Positions 15,468 through 24,667 of a stretch of 64,000 nucleotides of DNA are shown piece by piece (the first letter of the stretch is position 1; each line of letters begins with the position of its first letter). Source of the stretch: JAOUGY01 sp963825585 (lineage in GTDB: Bacteria > Actinomycetota > Acidimicrobiia > Spongiisociales > ZC4RG35); contig CAWGTX010000001.1 in assembly GCA_963825585.1 (NCBI GenBank), positions 62,001-126,000 on the forward strand, in the 5' to 3' direction. Below the pieces are notes generated by a model, which saw only the letters and a list, made by a program, of their open reading frames with translations, did not search any database and had not been told where the DNA came from. The translations under genes were made by a program, and so were the position numbers.

Positions 15468-16712
15468 ATGAAGATCCTGTTGCGGGGTGGGACGGTGCTG
15501 GCGCTCGCCGCCAAGGCGCCCAACTACCACGAGGCCGACGTCCTCTTCGACGGTGACCGCATCGTCGAGGTCGGTTCCGGGCTGTCGGCTCGGGACGCCG
15601 AGGTGATCGACGCCTCCAACACGATCGTCATGCCGGGATTCGTCGACGCCCACCGTCTCGTTCGGATGGCGCTGCTCCGGAACACTGGCACCTACGACAC
15701 CGCCGTCGACTCGGTCCACATGACCCCTGACGACATGTACGCGGCAACGCTGGTCGGACTGCTCGGGGCCATCGAGGCCGGCACGACCACAGTCGTCGAC
15801 TGGGCCGACTTTCCCGCCGACCCCGCTCTGGTCGAGGCCGCCCGGCAGGCGCACACCGACTCCGGGCTCAGAGCCGTGTTCGTGCATCGGGGAGAGGGCG
15901 GTCCTCCGCCCACCGGTTTGACGACCACGGCCCACGCATCCTCCGACCTGACGCAGGCCAACGCCGCGGTGTTGGCGGCCGAGTGGGCCACCGCCCGCCG
16001 GTCGGGTCTCAGGATCCACGCTCGAGCGGGTCTCGACCCGGCCGACGCCGGCATCGTTGCGTCGCTCGGCGAGCAGGGCCTGCTCGGCGGTGACGTCACC
16101 CTCGTCCATTGCACCCACCTCGGTGATCAGGATCTCGATGCGGTGGCGTCGAGCGGTGCCGCCATCGTCGTCGCCCCCTCCACCGAGATGGCTGCCGGGC
16201 TGGGCGTGCCCCCGCTTCAGAAGTTCCTGGACCGGAAGATCGAGCCCGGGCTGGGCGTGGGAGACGAGCGCCTCGCGCCGGGCGACATGCTGTCGCAGAT
16301 GCGGGTTGCCAACTCCGTCCAACACGCCGCCTACTTCGATCTGAAGCTCGCCGGGAAGGCGGGGCTCCCCAACCTCCTCACGACCCGCGACATGATCCGC
16401 TATTCCACCGCCGAAGGGGCCCGAGTGGCGGGGCTGGGGGCCGTGACCGGATCGCTCGAGGCCGGCAAGCAGGCCGACCTGATCGTGCTGCGCACGGATC
16501 GCCCCAACATCTACCCCATCAACGATCCGATCGGCGCCGTGGTGTGGGGAGTGGACAGCTCCAACCTCGACGCCGTGTTCGTGGCCGGCAAGCCCCTCAT
16601 GCGTGACGGTCGGCTGCTGGCAGACGTCGGCGCGGCTCGAGCCCTCGCCACGGCGGCGCGTGACCGTGTGATGGCGCCAGGACAGTTGACGGCAGCGGGA
16701 GAGGCAACATGA
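15468..16712 (+). CDS. Amidohydrolase paralogue lacking two metal ligands
   Basis: 414 residues, clearly paralogous to the amidohydrolase half of the fusion protein at 20800 (shared PPLQKFLDR, GSLEAGKQADLIVLRTDR and others) and of the TRZ/ATZ/SsnA type. In the fusion, the five expected metal ligands are His446, His448, His601, His630 and Asp681. Here the matching residues are His62, Leu64 (AHRL for THRH), His184, His214 and Gly265, with an Asp one residue later. It may be a pseudo-enzyme, a partner subunit or an enzyme of altered chemistry. ATG 15468 is chosen; TTG 15456 is in frame. It overlaps the permease gene by 4 bp. Confidence 0.85.
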   Translation: MKILLRGGTVLALAAKAPNYHEADVLFDGDRIVEVGSGLSARDAEVIDASNTIVMPGFVDAHRLVRMALLRNTGTYDTAVDSVHMTPDDMYAATLVGLLGAIEAGTTTVVDWADFPADPALVEAARQAHTDSGLRAVFVHRGEGGPPPTGLTTTAHASSDLTQANAAVLAAEWATARRSGLRIHARAGLDPADAGIVASLGEQGLLGGDVTLVHCTHLGDQDLDAVASSGAAIVVAPSTEMAAGLGVPPLQKFLDRKIEPGLGVGDERLAPGDMLSQMRVANSVQHAAYFDLKLAGKAGLPNLLTTRDMIRYSTAEGARVAGLGAVTGSLEAGKQADLIVLRTDRPNIYPINDPIGAVVWGVDSSNLDAVFVAGKPLMRDGRLLADVGAARALATAARDRVMAPGQLTAAGEAT

Positions 16713-17752
16713 CAAGTCGCGGTCCCTCTTCCGCCCTTACCTCCTTCGTGGTCGGGTCGCGGTACATGCCGGTCTTCCTGGCCATGATCGTTCTGGTGAT
16801 CGTCGCCTCGGTCTGGGCTCCCGAGACCCTCGGGAATGCCGGGCTGAGCGCCATCGCCATCTTCGGAACCTACCTCGCCATCACCGCCCTCGGCCAGATG
16901 TTGGTGATCATGACCGGTGGCATCGACCTGAGCGTTCCCGGCGTCTTCACGCTCGGAGCGATCGTGATGGTGGGTGTCGGTCGCCAGGAGGACGCCCGCA
17001 TCGGAATCGCCATCGCCACCGCCCTTGGGGTGGCGGCACTGGTCGGCCTGGTCAATGGGCTCCTGATCGGCGGTCTCAAGCTCAACGCCCTCATCGTCAC
17101 GTTGGCGGTTGGCCAGGTGGTGACCGGGCTCGTGAACCGGTACCACAAGACCTTCGCCATCCAGAGTTCGGTGCCGAAAGGTCTCGCCGAGTGGTTCACC
17201 GAACGGACCTTCGGAGTGCCGCGGGTGTTCTGGATCGGTGTCGTCATCACCTTCCTGATGGTCTTCGCGTTCCGGTTCACGACGCTCGGGCGCAAGTTCC
17301 AGGCCGTGGGCGCCAACCCCACCGCCGCGCTGGTGAACGGCCTGCGGGTGAACGTCAACCAGATCGCCGCCTACGTGCTCGCCTCCGTTCTGTATGCCAC
17401 CGCCGGTGTGCTCATCTCGGCGTTGCTGAGGAACCCGGGTGTGACGATCGGAGCGCCGTACCTGCTGGGCCCCATCGCCGCCGTCGTCATCGGCGGCGCC
17501 TCGCTGACTGGTGGTCTCGCCAGCCCGTTCTCGACCTGGACGGCCGCCCTGTTCCTGGCCGGGCTGAACCAGATGATGCGGGTGATGGGACTGCCGACCG
17601 CTCTCCAGTTCGTGGTGTTCGGCGTCGTCATCATCGGCGGGATGCTGGTGTCGGGCGACCGCATCATCAAAGCCGTGGAGCGTCTGCTCCGCGAACGGCG
17701 CCGGGACCGGCGCCGTGGCACACCGACGGCCGATGCCGAGGCACCGGCATGA
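16709..17752 (+). CDS. ABC transporter permease, ribose/RbsC family
   Basis: Membrane subunit of 347 residues with eight to ten hydrophobic segments. The RbsC-type signature MTGGIDLSVPGVFTLGAIV (about residues 69-87) and the late GGASLTGGLAS loop are both present. A basic cytoplasmic tail (RRRDRRRG) closes the protein. It begins inside the stop of the preceding gene (ATGA). With the fused permease at 20800 it can form a heterodimeric channel; unlike that partner it ends normally after the last helix. Confidence 0.9.
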   Translation: MTSRGPSSALTSFVVGSRYMPVFLAMIVLVIVASVWAPETLGNAGLSAIAIFGTYLAITALGQMLVIMTGGIDLSVPGVFTLGAIVMVGVGRQEDARIGIAIATALGVAALVGLVNGLLIGGLKLNALIVTLAVGQVVTGLVNRYHKTFAIQSSVPKGLAEWFTERTFGVPRVFWIGVVITFLMVFAFRFTTLGRKFQAVGANPTAALVNGLRVNVNQIAAYVLASVLYATAGVLISALLRNPGVTIGAPYLLGPIAAVVIGGASLTGGLASPFSTWTAALFLAGLNQMMRVMGLPTALQFVVFGVVIIGGMLVSGDRIIKAVERLLRERRRDRRRGTPTADAEAPA

Positions 17753-17834
17753 ACACGGACCGACCATCTACGACATCTACTGACTGGCATCGACGAAATC
17801 GGTTGACGGGCGATGGCGCCCTGAGGGAGGAGAT

Positions 17835-19208
17835 ATGAGAAGGACAAAGACCATAGGTGTGGTGGCCCTGCTGGCCCTCATCGTCGCCGCGTGCGGCGGT
17901 GACGCAACGTCGGATACGACGACGGCGACCACTGCGGCGAGCACCGAAACCACAGCTGGTGCCCCAGACACCACCGCAGCACCGGATACGACCGTCGCCG
18001 GCGGCACCGAGACCACCGAAGCGACCGGAGACGACCCGCTGGCACAGTACGGCGAGAGCCGCGACGCCGACCCGGCGTTGCTCGACGAAGCCATGGGTCC
18101 GATCACGGTCCCGGAAGGTGACCCCGCCTGGGACATCATCCTGGCTGCCGTCGCCCGCGCCGATCAGGACCTCGACGATGCGACCATCGCCAAGGCACTG
18201 GAATGCTGGAACGCACCTGAATGTGACACCGGCAGCGGTGGTGAGCTCATCATGGGCTTCGCCGACGGCGGTGGCCATCTCAACGTGTGGCGAGGCGTCA
18301 CCCACATGGAGGCGATCCTCCAGGCACTGACCTATCCGGAGATCGGCAAGATCATCTCCACGGAAGCGCTGTGGAACCCCGATCCCAACGTGGCGGCGAA
18401 CGACATCCGCTTCCTGGTTCAGAGTGGCGCAGACTTCATCACCGGCTATCCCGACGCAGGTGTCGCCATCGGCGCCGCCATCAAGGAAGCCACCGAAGCC
18501 GGCGTCCCCTACATCCCGTGGTCGGCCGGTTGGGTCGGACTCCCCGGTCAGGACGGCGCTCTCGTCCCAGGCGAGGACTACCTGGCCGTGGTCGGTGAGG
18601 ATTTGTGCTCGCTCGGTGAGAGCATGGCGACGGTGCTCAACGAGAACGTCGGCGAAGGCAAGATCGGCGTGCTCGGTGGAACACCCGGCAACGCCCTGTC
18701 GCTCGGATGGCAGCAGTGCCTCACCCCGGCGCTCAACGACGGTCTCGAGCCGGTGGGTGAGCCCGCCGACACCTTCTGGGTGAACGACGTCGTCCTCCAG
18801 GTGCTGCTCGGTTGGCTGTCGACCGATCCCGACATCAAGGGCTACGCCTACGAGTACTCGGACGGGATGAACACCGGACTGCAGGCATACGACCAGCTGG
18901 GTATCCCGGTGGAGAACCTGACGCTGGCCATGAGAACCGACGAGCAGACCCTGTTCTGCGACTGGGTGGATCGTGGCGAGCCGACGTACAACATCTTCTA
19001 CACCGCCAGCGGCACCTTCCAGTCACGGGTGGCGATCACGGCGGCGATGATGTCGCTCCAGGGAGCCGAGATCCCGGCGGAGATCGACATCCCCCACGTG
19101 ATGCGCCAGGTCACGGCCGACGACTGCGACCCGGATCGGCCCACCCCGGCCGCCCCGGGCACGTCGCTGGTGCCTGACGACGTGCTCACACAGATGTTCG
19201 GCGGCTGA
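17835..19208 (+). CDS. ABC transporter substrate-binding lipoprotein, periplasmic sugar-binding-like
   Basis: 457-residue lipoprotein. The signal MRRTKTIGVVALLALIVAAC has lipobox VAAC, followed by about 50 residues of Thr/Ala-rich linker and a type I (RbsB-like) receptor domain with FADGGGHLNVW, DFITGYPDAGVAIGAA and GKIGVLGG. GGAGGAGAT precedes ATG 17835, and an 82-bp gap separates it from the permease gene. The ATPase start at 19208 overlaps its TGA. Type I receptors bind sugars, nucleosides or autoinducers; the neighbouring amidohydrolases and RidA favour a nitrogen-containing cyclic compound. Confidence 0.86.
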   Translation: MRRTKTIGVVALLALIVAACGGDATSDTTTATTAASTETTAGAPDTTAAPDTTVAGGTETTEATGDDPLAQYGESRDADPALLDEAMGPITVPEGDPAWDIILAAVARADQDLDDATIAKALECWNAPECDTGSGGELIMGFADGGGHLNVWRGVTHMEAILQALTYPEIGKIISTEALWNPDPNVAANDIRFLVQSGADFITGYPDAGVAIGAAIKEATEAGVPYIPWSAGWVGLPGQDGALVPGEDYLAVVGEDLCSLGESMATVLNENVGEGKIGVLGGTPGNALSLGWQQCLTPALNDGLEPVGEPADTFWVNDVVLQVLLGWLSTDPDIKGYAYEYSDGMNTGLQAYDQLGIPVENLTLAMRTDEQTLFCDWVDRGEPTYNIFYTASGTFQSRVAITAAMMSLQGAEIPAEIDIPHVMRQVTADDCDPDRPTPAAPGTSLVPDDVLTQMFGG

Positions 19209-20803
19209 TGACGACCGGCGATCCCATGGGAGGGGAGACACCCGAGAATCTGGTGCTCGAACTGCGGGGCGTGTCCCGGCAGTTCGGGGCCGTGCGTGCC
19301 CTGACGAACGTGAGCTTCGACTGCCGCGCAGGCGAAGTCCACGCCCTCGTCGGGGAGAACGGCTCGGGCAAGTCGACCCTCCTCGGGATCGCCTCGGGTT
19401 TTGTCGAACCCGACCTGGGCGACATCCTCATCGGCGGAAAACACCTCCGAACGGACTCGCCCGCCCTGGCCCGAGGGCTGGGGCTGGCGATGGCGTACCA
19501 GGACCTCTCGCTGATCCAGGCGGAGCCCGTCAAGAACAACCTGTTCTTGGCGGCTCCGCCCGGTAAGCGCTCGCCCTACTGGAACCGCAAGCGCTGGGCG
19601 CGAAAGCTCCTGGCGGAGTTCGATCTCGACCTCGAGCTGTTCCCCGATGCCCCGGCCGGGACGCTGACGCTCGCCGAGCGGCAGCTGTTCGAGGTCGCCA
19701 AGGCGCTCGTGTCCGACCCCAAGGTCCTCCTGCTCGACGAGCCGACCACGGCGCTGGGACCCGACGAGGTGGAAGACCTGCATCGGGTGATCGGTGCCTG
19801 CCGCGAACGCGGCATCGGCATCGTCTACGTGAGCCATCGGCTGCCCGAGGTGCTCGAGATCGCCGACCGGATCACCGTGCTCCGGGACGGGCAGGCGCGA
19901 GGTACCTTCGATGCCCGCAGCACGACCGAGCACGAACTCGTCGACCTGATCGTCGGTCGATCCTTCGAAGGGGCGTTCCCCGAGGCTTCGCTTCCGGCCG
20001 AAGAGCGCCGTGAGGTGCTCGTCGTCGACGCCCTCCAGGGCCAGTCGTTCGGACCCGTCACCTTCACGCTCGAAGCCGGTGAGGTGGTCGGCATCGCCGG
20101 CGCCGAAGGCAACGGGCAGCAACAGCTCTTCGACACGCTGTCGGGCCGTACCCCGCCCAGAGCCGGCCGGGTGACGTGCGACGGAAAAGAGCTGAGCCTG
20201 GTTTCAACGCACGAGGCGATCGCCTCAGGTGTGATGCTGCTTCCCGGAGACCGCAAGAACGAAGCACTCATGACCGTGCTCGGCGTGCGAGTGAACTCCA
20301 CCATCCAGTCGCTCCGCAGCTTCAGCGTTGCGGCACTTCTCCGTCGCCGCGCCGAGCGCAAGGCAGTCGGCGGACTCGTGGAGGAGTTGGAGATTCGGAC
20401 GCCGTCGCTGGAACAGCCGGTCGAGTTCCTCTCGGGCGGGAACCAGCAGAAGGTCGTCATCTCACGGACATTCCTTCGGAAACCCGCCGTGATCCTCGCC
20501 TACGAACCCACCCAGGGCGTGGATGTGGGTTCCCGATTCGACATCTACAAGGCGCTGCGAGCCCGCACCAACGAAGGTGCGGCCATGCTCGTGAAGTCGA
20601 GTGACCCGATCGAGCTGTCCGGCCTGTGTGACCGTGTGCTGGTCTTGTCCCGCGGCCAGATCATCGAAGAGATTCCCGGCGACGAACTCGACGAGGTTCG
20701 CATCGTCGAAGCCATCGTCCGGGGTCCCGGACTGTCCAAAGCGGGTCGTTCGCCGTTCGGTGTGGCGATGCCCAAGGCCCCCACTCAGACGGAGACCCAG
20801 TGA
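19208..20803 (+). CDS. ABC transporter ATP-binding protein with two ATPase domains, RbsA/MglA family
   Basis: 531 residues with tandem nucleotide-binding domains. Domain 1 has Walker A GENGSGKST (49-57), an unusual signature LTLAERQ and Walker B LLLDEPTTALGP. Domain 2 has the degenerate P-loop GAEGNGQQQL usual for RbsA proteins, signature LSGGNQQK and YEPTQGVDVGSR. ATG 19208 sits in TGATGA with the previous stop, and its end overlaps the fused permease (GTG 20800). It energises the importer formed with the permeases at 16709 and 20800. Confidence 0.92.
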   Translation: MTTGDPMGGETPENLVLELRGVSRQFGAVRALTNVSFDCRAGEVHALVGENGSGKSTLLGIASGFVEPDLGDILIGGKHLRTDSPALARGLGLAMAYQDLSLIQAEPVKNNLFLAAPPGKRSPYWNRKRWARKLLAEFDLDLELFPDAPAGTLTLAERQLFEVAKALVSDPKVLLLDEPTTALGPDEVEDLHRVIGACRERGIGIVYVSHRLPEVLEIADRITVLRDGQARGTFDARSTTEHELVDLIVGRSFEGAFPEASLPAEERREVLVVDALQGQSFGPVTFTLEAGEVVGIAGAEGNGQQQLFDTLSGRTPPRAGRVTCDGKELSLVSTHEAIASGVMLLPGDRKNEALMTVLGVRVNSTIQSLRSFSVAALLRRRAERKAVGGLVEELEIRTPSLEQPVEFLSGGNQQKVVISRTFLRKPAVILAYEPTQGVDVGSRFDIYKALRARTNEGAAMLVKSSDPIELSGLCDRVLVLSRGQIIEEIPGDELDEVRIVEAIVRGPGLSKAGRSPFGVAMPKAPTQTETQ

Positions 20804-23268
20804 CCAGCGAGTACACCGCCAACAGCGCCGTCGACCGGGTGCGTCAGCTCGGACGAATGGTACTGCGGAACGCCCGCGAGAAGAACAAGTGGCGCAAGAT
20901 CGTGAAGGTCCGCCTGTGGATGCCGATCGCCTTGCAGCTGCTGCTGATCGGCCTGCTCCTGTGGTACACCGAGACCCGTTCAGAGGGGTTCCTCAACGCC
21001 GGAAACATCACCAGTGTGCTGTTCATCGCCATCCCGCTGGCGATCGCCGCCACCGCTCAGACCCAGGCGCTGCTCGTGGGATACCTGGACCTCTCGGTCG
21101 GGGCCATGATCAGCCTCGGTGTCGTGATCGCCTCGTTCCTCATCATTCCGGGTGCCACCACCGGTCAGACGGTGATCGGGGTCGGCGCCATCATCGGGGC
21201 GGGCCTCGCCCTCGGGCTGGTCAACGCCGGGTTGGCCCGGGGGGTGAAGATCCCCTCGATCATCGCCACCCTCGCCACATTGAGCATCCTCGACGGCATC
21301 TCCCTCACTCTGCGCGAGACACCGTCGGGCACGATCGATCCGGCGTTCGTCGACCTGCTCAACACCACGGTCGGTCCGGTGCCCGTGGCGTTCATCCTGG
21401 TGGTGGCGGCGGTCATCGTGCTCGACTACTGGCTGTTCGCCACCCGGTCCGGCCTCGTCGTGCGTGCCACCGGGTTCGACGAGCGTTCCGCCAAACGCAG
21501 CGGCCTCCGCACCACATGGATCCGGGTGCGGGCATTGCTGCTCTCGGGTCTGTTGGCCTCTGTGGCGTCGCTGTTCGTGATGTCACGATCGCCGGTCGGC
21601 AACGCCCAGATCGGATCGAGCTACGCACTCAACAGCATCACCGCCGCCGTGCTCGGTGGCGCCGCCCTGGCCGGCGGCCGGGCAACCTTCATCGGCGGCC
21701 TCACCGCCTCCGTGCTGTTGGCACTCGTGCTCACGGTGCTGCCGTTCCTCGGCCTCACCCCCGATCACGGTCTCCAGATCATCGGGGTGCTGGTGCTGGC
21801 AGGCATCGTCCTCTTCCAGGTGGGCGACATCAAGGAACTGGTGAAACGGAATTTCCGGCGCGCCAGACGTCTCGTCCTGGGGGCGAACGTGGCTGCCGTC
21901 GCCGAGATCCCGAAGCTCTATCCCGAGGGCACCGACTTCCGGGTCGTTCCCAACGGCCGCACCCTCATCAAGGGGGGCACGGTCCTGTCGATGGACCCGT
22001 CGGTGGGAGACTTCCAAGAGGGCGATGTGCTCGTCGAAGACGACAAGATCGTGGCCGTCGGCCCCAACCTGACCGCCGAGGCCGAGGTGATCGATGGCTC
22101 CGGCATGATCATCATTCCCGGCTTCGTCGACACCCACCGCCACATCTGGGAAGGCATCCTCCGCAACATCGGTACCGACGTGCCCCTGGAGGGCCGGGTC
22201 TCCTACATCTCGTTCGTGCTTCGAACCCTCGCCCCTGCGTACCGACCCGAGGACGTGTATGCCGGCAACCTGGTGTCGGCGGTCGGCGCCATCGACGCCG
22301 GCATCACCTGCCTGCTCGACTGGTCCCACATCCAGTCGTCGCCCTCACACACCGACGCCGCCGTGCAGGCGCTGAAGGACTCTGGGATGCGGTCGGTGTT
22401 CGGGTACGGCTTCCCGTGGTGGGGCAAGTGGGAGGAGCGCCAGCCGAGTTGGTTCGTGCGCGCCGCCAGCGAGCACTTCTCGTCCAAGGACCCCATGCTC
22501 AGCCTGGCACTGGCAGCACCCGGGCCCGAGTTCGTCGACTTCGAAGTAGCCCGCGATCACTGGAAACTCGCCCGCGAGACCGAGGCCCGACTGAGCGTGC
22601 ACGTGGGTGTCGGCACCTACGGGCTGGAGGGCAAGGTGCAGCGCTTCGGTGAGGCCGGTCTGCTCGGACCCGATACCACCTACATCCACTGCACCAGCCT
22701 CAACGACACCGAGATCCAGATGATCGTCGACACCGGAGGCACCGTGACCATCGCCTTCCCGGTCGAGATGATGATGGGACACGGGTTGCCTCCCGTTCAG
22801 AAGTTCCTCGATCGTGGCTTGGCACCCAGCCTCTCGATCGACGTGGAGACGAACGTCCCCAGCGACATGTTCAACCAGATGCGCTCGGCTCTCGCGCTCC
22901 AACGGGCGGTGGCCACCGCGCAGGGGAAGGGCCAGGTGACGGCTCGCGACGTGCTCAGGTGGGCGACCATGGAAGGCGCCAAGGCCAACGGTCTCGACTC
23001 CTACGTTGGTTCACTCACTCCGGGAAAGCGGGCCGACATCACCATGCTCCGCACCGATCGGCTCAACGTCACTCCGCTCAACGACCCCTACGCCGCCGTC
23101 GTCACCGGGATGGACACCAGCAACGTCGACACCGTGATGATCAACGGCCGGCTCATGAAACAGCACGGCAAGGTGTTGCACGTGGACTGGCCGGCGGTGA
23201 TGCGGATGGTCGAGGACTCCCGTCGCTACGTCATCGACAAGTCGGGCTTCCGGCTTCCGAAGATCTGA
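20800..23268 (+). CDS. Fusion of RbsC-type ABC permease and amidohydrolase
   Basis: One uninterrupted 822-residue frame from GTG 20800. Residues 1 to about 345 are a complete RbsC-like permease (VGYLDLSVGAMISLG; GGAALAGGRATFIGG; last helix GLQIIGVLVLAGIVLF). A basic linker (KRNFRRARR, to about 385) leads into a full TRZ/ATZ/SsnA-type amidohydrolase with metal ligands His446, His448 (THRH), His601 (SVHVG), His630 (YIHCT) and Asp681 (SIDVE). The C-terminus of RbsC permeases is cytoplasmic, so the enzyme should sit at the channel's inner mouth and could hydrolyse substrate as it enters. It overlaps the ATPase gene by 4 bp; RidA follows 11 bp on. Confidence 0.9.
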   Translation: MTSEYTANSAVDRVRQLGRMVLRNAREKNKWRKIVKVRLWMPIALQLLLIGLLLWYTETRSEGFLNAGNITSVLFIAIPLAIAATAQTQALLVGYLDLSVGAMISLGVVIASFLIIPGATTGQTVIGVGAIIGAGLALGLVNAGLARGVKIPSIIATLATLSILDGISLTLRETPSGTIDPAFVDLLNTTVGPVPVAFILVVAAVIVLDYWLFATRSGLVVRATGFDERSAKRSGLRTTWIRVRALLLSGLLASVASLFVMSRSPVGNAQIGSSYALNSITAAVLGGAALAGGRATFIGGLTASVLLALVLTVLPFLGLTPDHGLQIIGVLVLAGIVLFQVGDIKELVKRNFRRARRLVLGANVAAVAEIPKLYPEGTDFRVVPNGRTLIKGGTVLSMDPSVGDFQEGDVLVEDDKIVAVGPNLTAEAEVIDGSGMIIIPGFVDTHRHIWEGILRNIGTDVPLEGRVSYISFVLRTLAPAYRPEDVYAGNLVSAVGAIDAGITCLLDWSHIQSSPSHTDAAVQALKDSGMRSVFGYGFPWWGKWEERQPSWFVRAASEHFSSKDPMLSLALAAPGPEFVDFEVARDHWKLARETEARLSVHVGVGTYGLEGKVQRFGEAGLLGPDTTYIHCTSLNDTEIQMIVDTGGTVTIAFPVEMMMGHGLPPVQKFLDRGLAPSLSIDVETNVPSDMFNQMRSALALQRAVATAQGKGQVTARDVLRWATMEGAKANGLDSYVGSLTPGKRADITMLRTDRLNVTPLNDPYAAVVTGMDTSNVDTVMINGRLMKQHGKVLHVDWPAVMRMVEDSRRYVIDKSGFRLPKI

Positions 23269-23278
23269 GGTCGGTGGA

Positions 23279-23725
23279 GTGAGCCACCACATCGAGCCCG
23301 TCCACGCCGAAGGCCACGACGCCCGATTCAACATGCCCTACACGGCGGCGATCGTGCAGACCTCCGGCAAGCTCCTGTTCGCGTCCGGAGTGACGGCGGC
23401 GCCGATCTACCACTCGCACCCACACGTGTCCGCGGAGTTCGACGACATCCCCGCCGACCCGACCGAGCAGGCCGAACGAGCCATGGACAACCTGGAACGA
23501 GTGCTGGCCGGTGCCGGAGCCGGGCTGGCGGACGTCGTTGACATCATTCGGTTCATGGTCGACGTCGCCGTCAACCAGGACGCAATCAACCGGGTGATGG
23601 GCCGGCGGCTGGGTGACCACCGTCCCGCCACGACCTCGGTGGAGGTGGTACGGCTCGCCACCGATCCCCGCCTGGTGTTGGAGCTACGGGCGGTCGCGGT
23701 GGTGCCGGAAGGTGGGAAGAGGTGA
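23279..23725 (+). CDS. RidA/YjgF/Rut-C family protein
   Basis: 148-residue RidA-fold protein: PYTAAIVQTSGKLLFASGVTA, DPTEQAERAMDNLERVLAGAGA and the RPATTSVEVVRLA strand carrying the Arg that binds carboxylates in RidA. GTG 23279 follows GGTGGA. RidA members hydrolyse enamine/imine intermediates, and RutC-type members act beside amidohydrolases in pyrimidine breakdown. As last gene of the fusion operon it may clear a reactive product of the hydrolase. Confidence 0.83.
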   Translation: MSHHIEPVHAEGHDARFNMPYTAAIVQTSGKLLFASGVTAAPIYHSHPHVSAEFDDIPADPTEQAERAMDNLERVLAGAGAGLADVVDIIRFMVDVAVNQDAINRVMGRRLGDHRPATTSVEVVRLATDPRLVLELRAVAVVPEGGKR

Positions 23726-23773
23726 GCGCGGCCGGGGTTCGTTTGGATGGCTCTGGATGGTGGGTCATAGACG

Positions 23774-23910
23774 GCAGAACGCAGAACGCAGAACGCAGAA
23801 CGCCTGTACCGCGGAGCGGGAATCCGCAATCGCTGAAACATGGCAGGAAAGAACGGCTACCGCCTTGGGGTCGGGTATTGGCGTTCAGCGTTCGGCGTTC
23901 GGCGTTCTGC
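23774..23910. repeat. Inverted pair of heptamer arrays (GCAGAAC x4 / GTTCNGC x4)
   Basis: GCAGAAC is repeated four times at 23774-23801. Its reverse complement form GTTCNGC is repeated four times at 23883-23910 (A, G, G, T at the variable base), separated by 81 bp. The arrays could pair as a roughly 28-bp imperfect stem. They lie in the 229-bp gap between the RidA and SDR genes and contain no supported gene. Confidence 0.85.
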
Positions 23911-23954
23911 AAATCCTGCCACGCCGCCACCGGTTCATTCGAAAGGAGTGATCA

Positions 23955-24653
23955 ATGTCCGGTTCTGTTGTGATCATCGGTGGAAGCTCTGGGATAGGCG
24001 AGGAGATCGCCCGGCACTACGCCGAACAGGGTCGCAGGGTGTACGTGTCGAGTCGTGAGCAGTCACGTGCCGACGAGGCCGCTGCCCGCGTCGGCGGCGA
24101 CACCCACGGTGTCGCGGTCGACATCTCCGAACCCGAGACGATCGCAGCTGGGCTGGCCGGCATCGAGGGGCCGGTCGATCACCTGGTGATCACGGCGGTG
24201 CTCCGTGACGTCAACTCGGTGAAGGACTTCGCCATCGACGGTGCCCGGGCACTGGCGATCATGAAGATCGTCGGATATCCGGAGACCATCCATCAGCTGT
24301 CGGACCGGCTCACCGACGACTCTTCGATCGTGCTCTTCGGCGGGCTCGCCAAGGAGCGGCCCTACCCGGGTTCGACCACGGTGACGAGCGTCAACGGCGG
24401 CGTCGAGAAGATGATCAACACGCTCGCCCTCGAGTTGGCCCCGGTTCGGATCAACGCCATTCACCCCGGCATCGTCCTCGACTCCTGGTACTGGGAGGGC
24501 AAGGACGGGGTCCGTGACGCCGTGCTCTCGCGCACCCCAACGGGGCGGCCGCTGCTCACTGCACACGTGGTCGACGCCGTGAGGTTCCTGCTCGAGAACC
24601 CCTCGATGAACGGGGTGAATCTCAACATCGACGGCGGCTGGCTGCTGCCCTGA
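23955..24653 (+). CDS. Atypical short-chain dehydrogenase/reductase lacking the YxxxK motif
   Basis: 232 residues with the SDR nucleotide site GGSSGIGEE (9-17) and the late SDR strands RINAIHPGIV and GVNLNIDGGWLLP. Where classical SDRs have YxxxK, this protein reads V143-T-S-V-N147 (GSTTVTSVNGGVEKM), and NNAG is replaced by VITAV. The active-site acid/base is therefore absent. Some divergent SDRs share such an NG-containing segment, so it may bind NAD(P) without normal catalysis or use other residues. GAAAGGAGTGATCA precedes ATG 23955. Confidence 0.82.
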   Translation: MSGSVVIIGGSSGIGEEIARHYAEQGRRVYVSSREQSRADEAAARVGGDTHGVAVDISEPETIAAGLAGIEGPVDHLVITAVLRDVNSVKDFAIDGARALAIMKIVGYPETIHQLSDRLTDDSSIVLFGGLAKERPYPGSTTVTSVNGGVEKMINTLALELAPVRINAIHPGIVLDSWYWEGKDGVRDAVLSRTPTGRPLLTAHVVDAVRFLLENPSMNGVNLNIDGGWLLP

Positions 24654-24667
24654 ACGAGGAGCTCTCG

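Noticed and set aside
16511..17767. 418-codon minus-strand frame opposite the RbsC-type permease
   Set aside because: Antisense shadow: His- and Gly-rich with no fold, against a permease with clear family motifs.
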